From the NCBI RefSeq assembly GCF_000003815.2, contig NC_049980.1, forward strand, positions 17,261,100 through 17,325,099: a stretch of DNA of 64,000 nt, written 5' to 3'. This DNA comes from Branchiostoma floridae (taxonomy: Eukaryota > Chordata > Leptocardii > Amphioxiformes > Branchiostomatidae). The translations under genes and the position numbers were made by a program. Below are positions 11,140 to 23,000 of this stretch, one piece after another. The number at the start of each line of letters is the position of its first letter. The stretch's first letter is position 1. The notes under the pieces were generated by a model. That model was not told the DNA's origin and did not search any database. It saw nothing but the letters and a program-made list of their open reading frames with translations.

Positions 11140-14100
11140 ATGGACCATTGCAAGACTGCGTGCATCATTCTTCTTGCTGTCATCTGCGTGGTCACAGTTG
11201 CTACACAGGGTCAGGAACTACTGTACAGACACCTCCTCCCTCGTCCATGGTACTACAGGCACAACTTTGAGGAAGCAGTGCAGATGATTCCACACTTTAT
11301 CATGTTTTTCACACCAGGGTGAGTATAATGTACAGTCATGTTGTGTTAGCTGTTAAATGTACCTCCCATGGTAGTGCATGACCAATGTGTAGTGTAGTGA
11401 ATTTTGCCGTTTTTGACAAGCTGGTACTTACTCTAATTAATCAAATATTTCATTGGCCTTTTCCCCTTTTCTATAACCTCTACAGTGTCTAGCTAGATGT
11501 TTCTCGGTCATTCACTTTCCCCATCCTGGCCTACAGGGACATGTCCTTACAGGGAAAGTGCATGTAGGAAATGACCTGACACTGCTAGCTAGCACTGGAC
11601 ATACAGGTCAACACCTTGTATGATAGTAACAAAATATAGAGGGGTAAAAGACCCCACCCTACATACAATTGTGCTGTAATATCAAATTAATGCATTCTTC
11701 AGTGGCAAATGCTGATGACTTTCCCTAAGCAAAATAAGTTTCATGGCAAAGCTGTTTGTTTTCAGTCTGGAAAGTTTTTCCATTCTTGCTTAAAGCCAAT
11801 AGACTGATTTTCATGAGTTGGACCTGCAATTTGCTACTCCAAATCACCTTACAGATGTGAACAGTGTAAAGCCATGATGCCAAACTTTGATGAGGTTGCA
11901 GACAAGTACAACACAATGAAAACACCTCAAGTTATCCTGGCTAAGGTAACATTATGTGTTAGGTCAATAAAAAAAAACAGATCACATATTATACAATGTA
12001 AGCTTCATGAAGTTATTGTGCTGGTTAAAAACATGAAACAAGAACAGTGAAATTGAAACAATAGTTTTTCATGTATTGTTTTGGTTTGTATGAATGCTAA
12101 CTTGTTTAATGCTAACTTACATGTTTGGAATTTTTTATTTGGTAGCAGTAGAAATTTGTGATGTTCCTCTTAGTAGTTAAAGACAAGTATTGCTCAAAAT
12201 AAATGTAATTTATGTTCTTTATTTTAGGTGGACTGTAGTGCAGAAGTTGTCATATGTGAGAAGCAGGGAATCCGTGTATTTCCAACGTATGTATGTAACC
12301 ATTTACCAAGTAGTCAATATTACAGTTAGCATGTCAAAACATATTTTGTTTTATTGTGAAAATGGATGCTTACAATGAAAGACATATAGTTCATCAAGGT
12401 TAACAAGAGGTTCATATGACTTTGTGTTGTGTTACCTGTGCTTAAACATATGATGCTCCTTAATGGTGGTACACACATTTGTAGTGTGTATCTGTATCTG
12501 CAATCCAGTATAACTGCCTTTTAGCATAACACACCAGCATTGCAGGCACAGTGCAGAAGCAGCCTACTGAGTTACTCTGAATGACCTGTACCTAACCTTT
12601 GCACATGTAACTGTATGCGTTGTTTAGAGCTACATGTATCTAATGAGAATGCCTCTGAAATACTCGACTGCCTTGAGTTCCACTCACTTCTAGGAAAATA
12701 CATACATTGTTATTAAAGCAAATAATGTTTTGTTCTCTGTAATAGCTTCAAAATGTACCGGCATGGAGCAGACAATCACCGCTACAATGGAGAGAGAACT
12801 GTAGAAGCGTTTAAGAGCTACATCTCCAGCATGGTGCCTCCTGTGGTATAATTCATTATAATTCATTAAAGTTTCTCTTAACATTGCAATTTAAATGCAA
12901 TGTCTACAACTGAAACTTCATAATGTTTGTACTGAGAAATTTAATGTACTTGCAGATTTCAAGAATTTAATATTGAAAACATAGTACATTTTATATGTTT
13001 TGCGTGATCATACATGTTAATATACATTCCAAGAAGAAAACTACACCCGAAGTGAAGGGAACTGTATATAGACTGGCATCATCAAACTTCACTCGGCACA
13101 TCCAAGGGGGCCTTCACTTTGTCAAGTTCTTTGCACCATGGTGTGGACACTGCAAGAAGCTTGCGCCAGCTTGGGTTAAGCTGGCTCTCTCATTTAGTAA
13201 TGAAAAACACCTAACCATTGCAGAGGTAAAAGATTTATCATAGTATCCTTTAGAATGTTGAACATTTCATGAAGTCGTGAATTTACTCATCTGCTGCACT
13301 TTTAAATTTGTTGTTTTTAAGATTGAACATGATAACAGAGAATGGTAGTTCTCAACTATGCAAATTCTTGAGTTCACATTAACAAAAAAGTTTCCAAGTA
13401 AGGAAGGAGATAGCATGGATGTTTTACATTATTAACAAGTTACTATCATTGTCTTTCCCCATAGGTTGACTGTGTAGAGTATGATGTGCTGTGCAAGAAG
13501 TATGATGTGGACAAATTCCCGACTCTTATGATGTTCAGAGATGGAAAGGAAGTAAGTATGGTGTACATAATGCTCAACAAGGACATACCTAATAAGCAAT
13601 TGTAAAAATCTGTGCTTCTGTAGCATACTCAAATTACTGAGCTGAGGGAAACAAAGATCCTGTTCATATTGCCTTACCATACCCACGTGTTCATAATCAG
13701 CCAGTTTCTATCTGTTCTATGTGGTAGTGAAAGGCTCCCTTTGAAATCAGTGGAATAACTGAAGGGACTACCTACAGACTCAGAAGTAATGTGCCAAATA
13801 TGATTTCGAATAACTGTCTAGGTTGACCGGCATCTGGGGGAACAAGGCCTTGAAGACTTGGAAAGTTATTTATCTGAGAAACTGGAAGAAACCATCAGCT
13901 ATTGGGAGAGGACTGGGCTGGATCCAGGAAACCCAGCAAAGGGAAAATCTAAAGTAGAGGTATTTAACCACTGATATTGATATTAGCCCGCCTCAGCAAA
14001 GACTGATATGTGGCGAGGAGGATGGTTGGATTGATATTAGCACATCATGATACTTTTCTGTTTTTGTTCAGTCTAAACAAATTGATAGACAGGTTCAGGT

Positions 14101-15106
14101 TAATCACAAAATTATTGTCAGTTTTTTAAGTTTTTCATGGTGGGGCAAAGATAAATCACATTCCATTTGAATCATGTTGATAGCCATTCATTGGAAGTAT
14201 CAAGGATTGGAAATTTCAACAGTGAACAAGTTATAAACGTATGTACATGTTAGTATTGGTTACAGTTGAATCAAGCTGATACATGCGGCATTAATATGAT
14301 AACATGTAAACATTTACCAGTGGTAAACATATGCTCTGTGTTCCTCTCTAGAGTAAGGTGCTGATCCTGACCAAAGACAATTTCCACTCTGTGATAAGGA
14401 AGGGGATGACCTTTGTTCAGTTCTACGCTCCTTGGTGAGTGAAGTGGAGTAAATTGTATGATATCAGTATGCATGGTTTGCCAAGCAGGCAGACTTGAAA
14501 CTGGTAACTAAAAGATATCTAATATATCCTGTTGAACCACCTGGCATACCAAATATTCTATTTGAGACCATGGTTAGGTAATTAGGACTGACAATCATTG
14601 ATAGTTAAGTGATGGTTGGCAGGATTATATTACATGTCATAAAACATTCCATACAGGTGTGACCACTGTAAGACGCTGCTCCCTGCATGGGATGCTTTGT
14701 CCTTCAAGTTCCCAAAGCGTCCTCATATTCAGATTGCCAAGATGGACTGTACAGCACATGGGAACAACAAGATTTGTCAGGACCAGAAGGTTGGTAGGGA
14801 TTAAGTTACACTGTGATGATTCTAGTGACCAATGAATTTATCATGGTAGTGATAAGAAAGTCTGTTGGTTAGTTTATACATGAAGTTCAAATTTATTTAC
14901 TACATGTAGTAGTGAATCTACACACCTATCAGGAAATGAGAAGCCCCATTTTGCTTGTTCTCCAGATAACAGACTACCCTACGCTCATCCTGTTTAAGAG
15001 TGGGAGGCACATAGGGGAGTTTGGTGGGGACGAGAATTTTGAGTGGACAGTGGACTCCATGCACAACTTTGTAGCCACAAGTCTACATGTTCATGATGAC
15101 TTATAA
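11140..15106 (+). CDS. TXNDC5: TXNDC5-like protein, tandem copy b with altered active sites
   Basis: Exons: 11140-11318, 11855-11945, 12228-12286, 12746-12845, 13034-13225, 13465-13551, 13822-13959, 14352-14434, 14657-14789, 14966-15106, giving 400 residues. Intron positions and phases are the same as in TXNDC5a (exons 3, 8 and 9 have identical lengths: 59, 83 and 133 bp), so the pair arose by whole-gene tandem duplication. A signal peptide covers about residues 1-24. The active-site motifs are PGCEQC (about residues 59-64, replacing PWCGHC), PWCGHC (about 178-183) and PWCDHC (about 309-314). Losing the Trp and the Gly-His pair in domain 1, and Gly in domain 3, should change redox potential and speed; only domain 2 is canonical. 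The C-terminus is HVHDDL, a departure from KDEL/HDEL that may retrieve poorly. Expression is not shown by sequence, but all splice sites and frames are intact. Confidence 0.93.
12485..12538 (+). repeat. Dispersed repeat (copy 1), also at 51079-51134
   Basis: The stretch containing GTATCTGTATCTG and, further on, AACACACCAGC recurs in the same orientation at 51079-51134, with about 80 percent match over 55 bp. It sits in TXNDC5b intron 3. It is probably the end of an interspersed element whose remaining body is not recognisable. Confidence 0.5.
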
Positions 15107-16246
15107 TGCATAGATCAGTGGTACGGTAATCAATGATGACACCATCAGTTCTAAAGCTGTTGTCATTTTGTTTCATTTTTTATCATTATCATAACAAAGA
15201 ATATTGTTAAAACTGTAGGCTAGATTGGACAATACATGTAGTATATACATATAAAGCAACAAGAATGTTATACTGTAAAACATTACAGCAACAAACAGCC
15301 ACATAGCTGACTACTGTTTCAATCCAATCTGTATATTAACTTTTCTTAGGAACAGTACAACAGCTCACCTTTGGCACACAGGACAACTTTACAGTTAAAA
15401 TAAATGTATGATATGATTACAGTAAAACCAGCCCTGTAGATACTTAAAAAACATCATAGTGATCTATCATTTTTGTACAGCATACATTCAGATACGCAAG
15501 ACTAATTTATAAGGCAAAGAGCAAGGCAGTTGATTTCCATTGTTGGCAAAAGTGGCAACTTTTCATTAGTCACTATTGAATTCTTTCATGTCAATGTAAG
15601 CTGTATCAACATTCACTATCTACAACTTCCACGGCATACTTTATTCAGTTAATTGGACCTTGGGCAGAGACATGAGGAGCACATCTAAATAAGGCAAGGA
15701 TGTACTGTTCCATATTCTGCCCTTAATATAATTTCTTTGATTTTTTTGTTATTGAATGTAGAATTGAAAAATACAAATAAGCACACTTATTCATAGAACT
15801 TCATACTGAAATAAGCAGAACAATTACATAACAGTGAAAAGTAAGAAGAGTTTTCCTCTCAATACATTAAACCCTTACAAAAATACCAATTTATGTACGT
15901 TGTATTTCTCCTGTAGTTTTTTCACAATGACATAAACTAGTATGTACATGTATGTAATGTTTGGAAAATTAAAACACAATCAAAAGCCTTTGAAAACAAT
16001 GTGCACAGTATTGCTGCCTATATAGCTATTCTGGGATGATCTGAATGACTGTAGATATGATGGCTAATTCCACACAGGTCAACATTGTCCCTTCAACAAT
16101 TTAAAATACCTTAAGAGCCTTATAGAGGTAGAAAAACAAGAGCACTTTGGGATTTAATACACATCAAAATCACAGTCACCATTGCACACCAACACGATGC
16201 CAATGAATATCTTGCTCATCAAGACTTCATAATATTGTGCTTGGTG
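15107..16246. other. Convergent 3' UTR region of TXNDC5b and PGPEP1
   Basis: 1.1 kb between two facing stop codons. AATAAA at 15399-15404 is well placed for TXNDC5b (about 290 bp past its stop). TTTATT at 15640-15645 (AATAAA on the minus strand) is about 600 bp past the PGPEP1 stop. No coding exon is visible. If longer 3' UTRs are used, the two transcripts would overlap. Confidence 0.5.
15399..15404 (+). terminator. Polyadenylation signal of TXNDC5b (candidate)
   Basis: Canonical AATAAA hexamer 293 bp downstream of the TXNDC5b stop codon, the first such hexamer on this strand after the stop. Confidence 0.45.
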
Positions 16247-19200
16247 TCAACAGTGATTTTGCAAAGAGAGGCCAGCTGTTCCCTCCTCTTTTTTCTCCTT
16301 GAGGAATTTCAGCATGGTTAAGATGATTTCCCTTAGAGCTGAGCCAAGCACTTGTGCAGAGAAAGGCTTGTCGAGAGGTGGAACATGTATGAAGGCTGCA
16401 TTCCTCGAACCACAGTGTAAGGAAGTGTAGTAGGAAAAGTCACACAGGTACCTGGGAAAGACAACCATGCATTAGCAATTACATGCAGAAAAGATTATAA
16501 TTCATGCCTTTTCAATAAATATTTTGCACCACATCACTGAGAAAAAAATACGCATCTGAGCTATTTAGGTCAGATTCTCCCAAATAATGGTTTATGCTTG
16601 AAAAAATTGCACCATGTTGACCTAGCATAAGCTTTCCTTAAAATAATCAAGTTCTAATACAGAAAAAGCCGCTTAATTGCACAGCCTATTTGCCAGTAAA
16701 TTTCTTGCAATTATCCGACTGGTGCAATAATGCGAAGTTATCTAGCTGGACTAAACCCGTTGGGGATTTTAAGATTCTGTGCAGTTACCAGAAGTGTGCA
16801 TTAATCTGTTGTGCAATTAACTGGCTTCTANNNNNNNNNNNNNNNNNNNNNNNNNNNNNNNNNNNNNNNNNNNNNNNNNNNNNNNNNNNNNNNNNNNNNN
16901 NNNNNNNNNNNNNNNNNNNNNNNNNNNNNNNNNNNNNNNNNNNNNNNNNNNNNNNNNNNNNNNNNNNNNNNNNNNNNNNNNNNNNNNNNNNNNNNNNNNN
17001 NNNNNNNNNNNNNNNNNNNNNNNNNNNNNNNNNNNNNNNNNNNNNNNNNNNNNNNNNNNNNNNNNNNNNNNNNNNNNNNNNNNNNNNNNNNNNNNNNNNN
17101 NNNNNNNNNNNNNNNNNNNNNNNNNNNNNNNNNNNNNNNNNNNNNNNNNNNNNNNNNNNNNNNNNNNNNNNNNNNNNNNNNNNNNNNNNNNNNNNNNNNN
17201 NNNNNNNNNNNNNNNNNNNNNNNNNNNNNNNNNNNNNNNNNNNNNNNNNNNNNNNNNNNNNNNNNNNNNNNNNNNNNNNNNNNNNNNNNNNNNNNNNNNN
17301 NNNNNNNNNNNNNNNNNNNNNNNNNNNNNNNNNNNNNNNNNNNNNNNNNNNNNNNNNNNNNNNNNNNNNNNNNNNNNNNNNNNNNNNNNNNNNNNNNNNN
17401 NNNNNNNNNNNNNNNNNNNNNNNNNNNNNNNNNNNNNNNNNNNNACAGGCAGCTCTTCAACTCGGAGGTCCACATCCTCTCCTAGGCCAAGCTTTGCCAT
17501 TTCCTAGAAAAACAGAAGAGCATGTTGATACTGCTAGATTTTACAATTATTTAGGATGCTTTAATAACTGTTAACCAGTATAAAGTTAAAGGCATACTAC
17601 GGGATTTTTGAACAAAACAAAAAGTAGCTTTTCCTACTTTTTCTTATCATTGTTAGTTCAATCAACCCTATAGCATTGCATACCAATGTTCAGGGAGAGA
17701 TGCTGCGACATCAATGCACCACATAAGCATGATGTATAAAAATTGTGATCTTCCAAGAAACAGATGGGCACAGGCTGGTTACTGCCTCTGTGTGTTGTTG
17801 TTTCTTGCTTATCAGCCTGGCTTCCCAGTGGGGGGCCAGTTGACAGTTCCTCTGAGTACAGTAGACTAGCTTTCTGTACAAGGTTTCTTGCAGTTTTGAA
17901 GGGAATATGACCTCAGCTTGATGGTATCCTACAAAATAGACTAATAAGTTCATGATTATATGCTATTTTAGAATGATTAGATCAAGGAGATTTTGTTAGC
18001 TCCTTGATTAGATATAGGTGTTTCCAAAGAAGATCTCAATTGTGCTCTTTATCTGCAGTCTGCCATGCATGTGCTAACTGAATACACCACCCCGGGGGAC
18101 CTACTGGTGGCAAGCAAGACCCGGAGGGTCTAACTTGGGGGGACACAAGGTTACAGGGTGCCTAGAGCGAAATGTTTGTAGGCTAATCCTTTACGTTGCA
18201 AACGTGAAATAATGACACAAAAGTGTCATAAAGTGACAAAAAGTAGTAGTAAAGCTGATATTTCTTAATTCTAGAATATTTCAAATTTGAGCGCAAAAAA
18301 CTGCGTAGTATGCCTTTAAAGCATGACATTGCTTGCAGATTTAATCATCACCAGTCCTGTACTTTACAAAACTTGCCACTTTCTTCCTTAAACACAGCAT
18401 GCGATCCCATGTAGAACGGGATACCACTATATCAGTTAGAGTACTGTTTGGTGGCAATACCGTGAACTTTCATTTAGCTGCAACCAAAAAGTGGCAGAAG
18501 CTTGGCGTTACAATTGTAGTTTTCAACAAAGAGGCTCAAGTTTTATAGACTTCTGTTGTCTCAGCAACAGGTGGTTGCAAACTGGTTACTATACTCGTGT
18601 GTTTGAAAAAAAGCTCATTTCTTAACCGCTGATTTGCTGACAGCTGATTGCCAAAACTGACATTTAAGAGCGGTAGGCAGAAAAGCAATGTACCTTTCCT
18701 CTATTACATACATACATACATGTCCTTTATTTTAACTAGATGGCCCAGTCGGCCAAAGCCACTATTCCCAGAGGTCAAGTACGAGGGGGCAGGTGGTCAC
18801 GGGAAATACATTGTAAACAAACAAATACTTTACATTTGACTAATCATCCAAAAAAACAAACAAAATCACAGTCCTAGTCCAAATCAGTCATCATTCACCA
18901 AAGTTGTCATGCTGTTTCTAAAAGCCCTGAAACCAACCGTGACCTCCTTACTCCATTTCTTCTAACTCTAGGCACCACAAGTTTGTATGTTGATGATTGC
19001 CTGGTGGTCCTGTTAGTATTGTCTCGACAAGATATAAACAGTTCTCTCATATATAATGGTAACATGTTATTCGTAGACTTATAAAAAATATCAGGAGCTT
19101 AAATGTGTTTTGTGTATTGTTACCACATCTTTCCATCCAAGAGACGTGTGCTACAGGTGAAGGTGGTCTAGGCCGCAGACCCAGGACAAGTTTCCCTACC

Positions 19201-19623
19201 CTATTCTGCATTCTTTGCAGTCCCTGAATTTGTACTGCACTGGCTCCATCCCACACTATTGTGAAAATATATCAAACTGACCATACCTGAACGGACACCC
19301 AGCTGGCATTGACTTCATGATCTCCAAAAGGTCCAAAACCTGAAGGAAGACAAAAACAATCACTGCAAAAGAATGGGTGATTTGGGACATTTCAACCTTT
19401 GGCGGTTTGTGCAAAACTTGTTGAACTCACCACCTGGACAACTTTATCGTAAAACAACGAAGGACAGGTAATAACGACGTTAAAATAAATCACTTTAAGT
19501 TTTAGACTGAAACACTGACAGGTGCAGGTCTTGGAGAGGCTAGGATTAGGAAATATTTCTGTCTACGAGGAGAAAAACATATTTAACGTTAACGTTACCT
19601 GTTACGAAGACTATAGGCAGCAT
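16247..19623 (-). CDS. PGPEP1: Pyroglutamyl-peptidase I (middle exons in assembly gap)
   Basis: Recognised exons, transcript order: 19623-19599 (MLPIVFVT), 19339-19287 (GFGPFGDHEVNASWVSVQ), 17503-17445 (EMAKLGLGEDVDLRV, cut by the gap) and 16451-16247 (YLCDFSYYTSLHCGS to the stop). Phases of the first three join exactly. The enzyme, a C15 cysteine peptidase of the cytosol, removes N-terminal pyroglutamate from peptides such as TRH. The GFGPFG substrate-pocket motif and the catalytic His (in AFIHVPP) are visible. The catalytic Glu and Cys should lie in the missing segment, inside 16831-17444. Exon 1 has only 25 bp, matching the short first exon of vertebrate genes. The gene shares a 393-bp divergent interval with FAM169 and faces TXNDC5b tail-to-tail. 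The identity is secure; completeness cannot be judged. Confidence 0.93.
16660..16830 (-). repeat. Dispersed repeat with pogo/Tigger-like ends (copy 2), cut by gap
   Basis: Inverted copy of the 2811-2955 repeat in the last PGPEP1 intron. It starts after a TA with CAGAAAAAGCCGCTTAATTG and ends at the gap with AACTGGCTTCTA, the inverse of the other copy's left end. Both ends carry the TTAATTGCAC core, so the intact element is about 175-180 bp. The adjacent gap may reflect assembly trouble at this repeat. Confidence 0.6.
16831..17444. other. Assembly gap (614 N)
   Basis: The gap removes the central coding part of PGPEP1 and the right end of a repeat. Open frames reported across it are artefacts of the N run. 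Confidence 0.99.
17586..18319. mobile_element. 726-bp TTAA-flanked element (piggyBac or Kolobok type), non-autonomous
   Basis: The element body is 17590-18315. Both ends read AGGCATACTACG when taken inward, and both are flanked by TTAA (17586-17589 and 18316-18319). TTAA target duplication is the mark of piggyBac and Kolobok elements; ends starting AGG fit Kolobok better than the CCY start of piggyBac. No transposase is encoded. It lies in a PGPEP1 intron. Confidence 0.8.
18702..19258 (-). mobile_element. 3' fragment of a non-LTR retrotransposon (LINE)
   Basis: A minus-strand frame at 19256-19047 encodes IQGLQRMQNRVGKLVLGLRP followed by VSWMER, typical of the C-terminal end of LINE reverse transcriptases (an LQRxQNRxxR/K-type motif followed by LxWxxLxxR). 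The fragment ends at the low-coordinate side in a (TATG)n run (18702-18722), a simple-repeat tail like that of CR1/L2-type elements. It is truncated, has no complete ORF, and lies in a PGPEP1 intron. Confidence 0.62.
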
Positions 19624-20016
19624 TCTATGACTTTCTATCGTTGGCAGTTTGCAGATAAAACCGATTCCTGTTGTGGTCTTTTAGCAACAACTATCTTCAC
19701 CTGTTGTCCACCCCTCAGCTGATTTAGGAACCCGGAAATGTATCCTCACAACTCTCGCAATGTCTCGCGCATTTATCCCGTGCGAATTTTGCTGTTCTGT
19801 CTTGCGCTTATCCTCCCTCCAAGTCAGGCCAAAGCTACGCCGAGGTTCATAAAAAATTCCCTAACACTATATACTTGCAGTTTTTCTGCTTTAGGAAATA
19901 ATTTATCTGTTATTTCAAAGCAAACTGAGGAAAAACGGAAATTATGAATGCTTTCCAGAGGGAGGAAATCGCAAGATAGACTCCCCCAAAATGCATGTTT
20001 GACAGAAGGCGTTGAC
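19624..20016. promoter_or_regulatory. Divergent PGPEP1 / FAM169 promoter interval
   Basis: 393 bp between two oppositely oriented start codons whose first exons are both exactly 25 bp. No TATA box is clear. The role is inferred from the head-to-head layout. Confidence 0.55.
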
Positions 20017-23000
20017 ATGGCGAAGGAAGGCAGTGTTCGAGGTATGTTTTGGTTTTACAAAACAAGGACAGAAATTTGCGACAAACTATGCCTCCACAAT
20101 AAGATGCTTCCAATTGAATGTTCATTATTTGCTTTGATGAAAATTGTCCGAAACTGGCCAAGATTTGTTGAAATCGTAGCATGTTATTCAACGGGGAGGG
20201 AAGGGGACTTTGAATGGAAATGGAAGGGGAAAGTTCATAGGAATGGCGCCATCCAGTTCCGTTTTAAGGAAACGTCACCAATAAATGATAAACATCCTAG
20301 TACTGCAGTAGTAATTCATTCATGGGGAAAATGGAAGGAAATGCAAGGAACATGTTTTATGATGATCATCATCCTGTCACCTATCAGGTGGCCGACTTCT
20401 CTACCAGGGGTCATTGACCTTTAAACAACCTGTCAGCCTTCTCACATTCACCTGTAGGGCATATAGCATTAAAACATGCCAGCAATGTCATGACTGTCAA
20501 CCTTATGTGCCATTGGTCCGTTGTGACTTAGGGACCATCCACTTGATATCAAACAGGGTGCTTGTTATATTATATTATATCATAAATTTTTCAATTGATG
20601 TTTTTGTGAACAGATGAGAGGGGGTTATCATAATCAATGTTATTGTTCCAAGCTCTGTAGACAACACACCCACTTTTAGTACATAATGTGTTTAGTTTTC
20701 TTTACTTACATTTTCTTCCAAATAAAATAAATACCAATTGCCTTTGTTTTTGTTCATTAACTAAAGTAATTTTTCTAAAATTGCTGATGAATAATAATCA
20801 GGTCTTGACTAAGGAACTGTTGAGAGAAAACTGTTCTCTGTATGCAAGAAAAAGTTAAAATCTTTCTCAAAAGAAATGGCAAGTGGTCTCCACTTGGTTA
20901 CTACTTATGATAAATGAATTTTCATTAATCATAGTGGTATGACTTGTCTGTGCTATTGGAAAACAAGGACAAGTCTGATGGTAACTTAGACACTTGAAAT
21001 GTTGGACAACTTGCACACTCTGAGCTGAAAGAATTTTAGAAGGCTTGCAGAATCAGAGGGTAATGCGCCAAATAGACTGTTGTAATATTACACCTTGGAG
21101 ATTTCTGGCCCTGCACAAGATAAACAGCAGCAAATAGACCTTGCAGGATTGTCTACTGCCTCAGTTTCTCAGTTATAATTATCAACTCCTCAAAGCAGAT
21201 TATTATTGCAAAATATTTAACCTTAATTTATTCAAATTGTCTATCAGAAGATTAGCTGCCAATAATGCATGTTTGAGAGAAATTAGCTAGTACAGTAGTA
21301 GCATTAACCTCCCTCATGCAGACATACACATGTCTGACCCAGTTTTGTGTAAAGGCTCATTATGTATGTAGGTCATGTACATACAGGACACACTTTGTGT
21401 ACAGTAATCTCAACATACAATCTGCAGACAGTCTAGCACACTGCATGCTGTGCAGGGGTGCGCCGATGTAAGCACTTCCATCTGTAGTCAAAATCCTGAA
21501 GACTTTCAGTTATTTTCAAAACAATTGGATCTAGGAATCATGGTTGTTCAGAATGGAGGGACTGCAGGTAATGTAGCTAATTTCTTATGTTATTTTCTAA
21601 CACAGCTCATTGTTTTCCACTTGTCAATTTACAAAGAATTGAGAATTAAGAATTACTCCTCTTCTTGTTAATGTTTGCATTAATCAAGGAAAATACATTT
21701 TGGTCAGAAACAGAAGTCCTGAGTGTATTCCAAGCTAAACAAGGAAGGGTCAGGGAAGATAGTATTTCCAAGAGGAATTTAACATGACTTAAGACTGTTT
21801 ATGGACCATCAGGCCATCCATTGTTCTGTTTGTTTTACTTGTTTTGGTAATATGTTTGTTTTCCAGTGGGACTTGCATTTTTGAAAAATTCATTGACCAA
21901 ATTTTCATTGTTAAATTGTGCACAGCAGTTTGATAGAAGGTAATCTGAGCCCAAACTATGTCAACATGCTGTACACTGAATGTACAATGGGGTCAATAAC
22001 CTAAAATACTGTACACTGAATGTAGGTCATGTTTGTTCTCAATTTCTTGGTACTCAGACTGAACTTTCAAAAACAGGTCATTGGAAAGTAAAAAAGTGCA
22101 AAGTAGAAAACAGACTTGGAGAGGCATGTTGTGGCAGTTTCTGGTTGCAATCCACCTATTCTGTTATAGATTTATGTTGTTGATTCTTGCATGACTTAGT
22201 TAGATATAGGTTAGCCATTGAATTTTATGTAAAGTAAAATTGTTCTTTCACATATTAATTTTAACTTAATTTTGATATATTGAGATTGCAGACAATGCAA
22301 ATATGCTATTGAGTAGAATTATGTTTGTGTATCTGTCTATACGAGACTGCTAAAACTAGAACAACCATTTATGTTTTTTCCCCAGGTCTGTTTCCAGTTG
22401 ATATCCTTACATCGACCACCATCCCTGAGAAGGGGGAGGCAGCAGACTTCATCTCAACTCTGAGCTACAATGGGAAGGAGGCAGAAATCCTGCAGTGCAG
22501 CAAATGTAGTGGGCAGGTATTAGTAACTGTCATTTCATAATAGAACACTCACTACAATTAGGGCTCCAATAATTTCATTCAAACATCAGGCAAGGATTGT
22601 CAGTCAATCAGTAGATTCAGATGACATTTAAACAATTTCTGTCCCTAATGCTGAAAGACATTCAAGTCAAACTGTTTCCACTGTCCTTGGTAGTGAACGA
22701 CATTCTAGATCCACAGTTAACCATGTTCCTTTTAACCTTACCTGATTGACTGCTGTCCCTGTCCTTGGTGCTGAATGACATTCTAGACCTACTGGTGCCT
22801 TGGTCCTTGGTACTGAATAGCATTCTAGATTGACTGTTCCCATTGTCCCAGGTGCTGAATTACAATGTAGAGTTACTATTGACTCTGTCCCTGGTGCTGA
22901 ATGACATCCTGGAGCTACTGTTGACTCCGTCCCTGGTGCTGAATGACATCCTAGAGCTACTATTGACCCTGTCCTGGCGCTGAATGACATCATAGTGCTA

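Noticed and set aside
16690-17574. Long open frames across the N run, both strands
   Set aside because: They are mostly undefined residues; only the real PGPEP1 exon edge at 17445-17503 is coding.
21450-21671. Possible extra FAM169 exon (NPEDFQLFSKQ)
   Set aside because: It ends at a GT donor, but exons 20017-20041 and 22386-22516 already join in phase with a Gly codon, and similarity to the family is weak.
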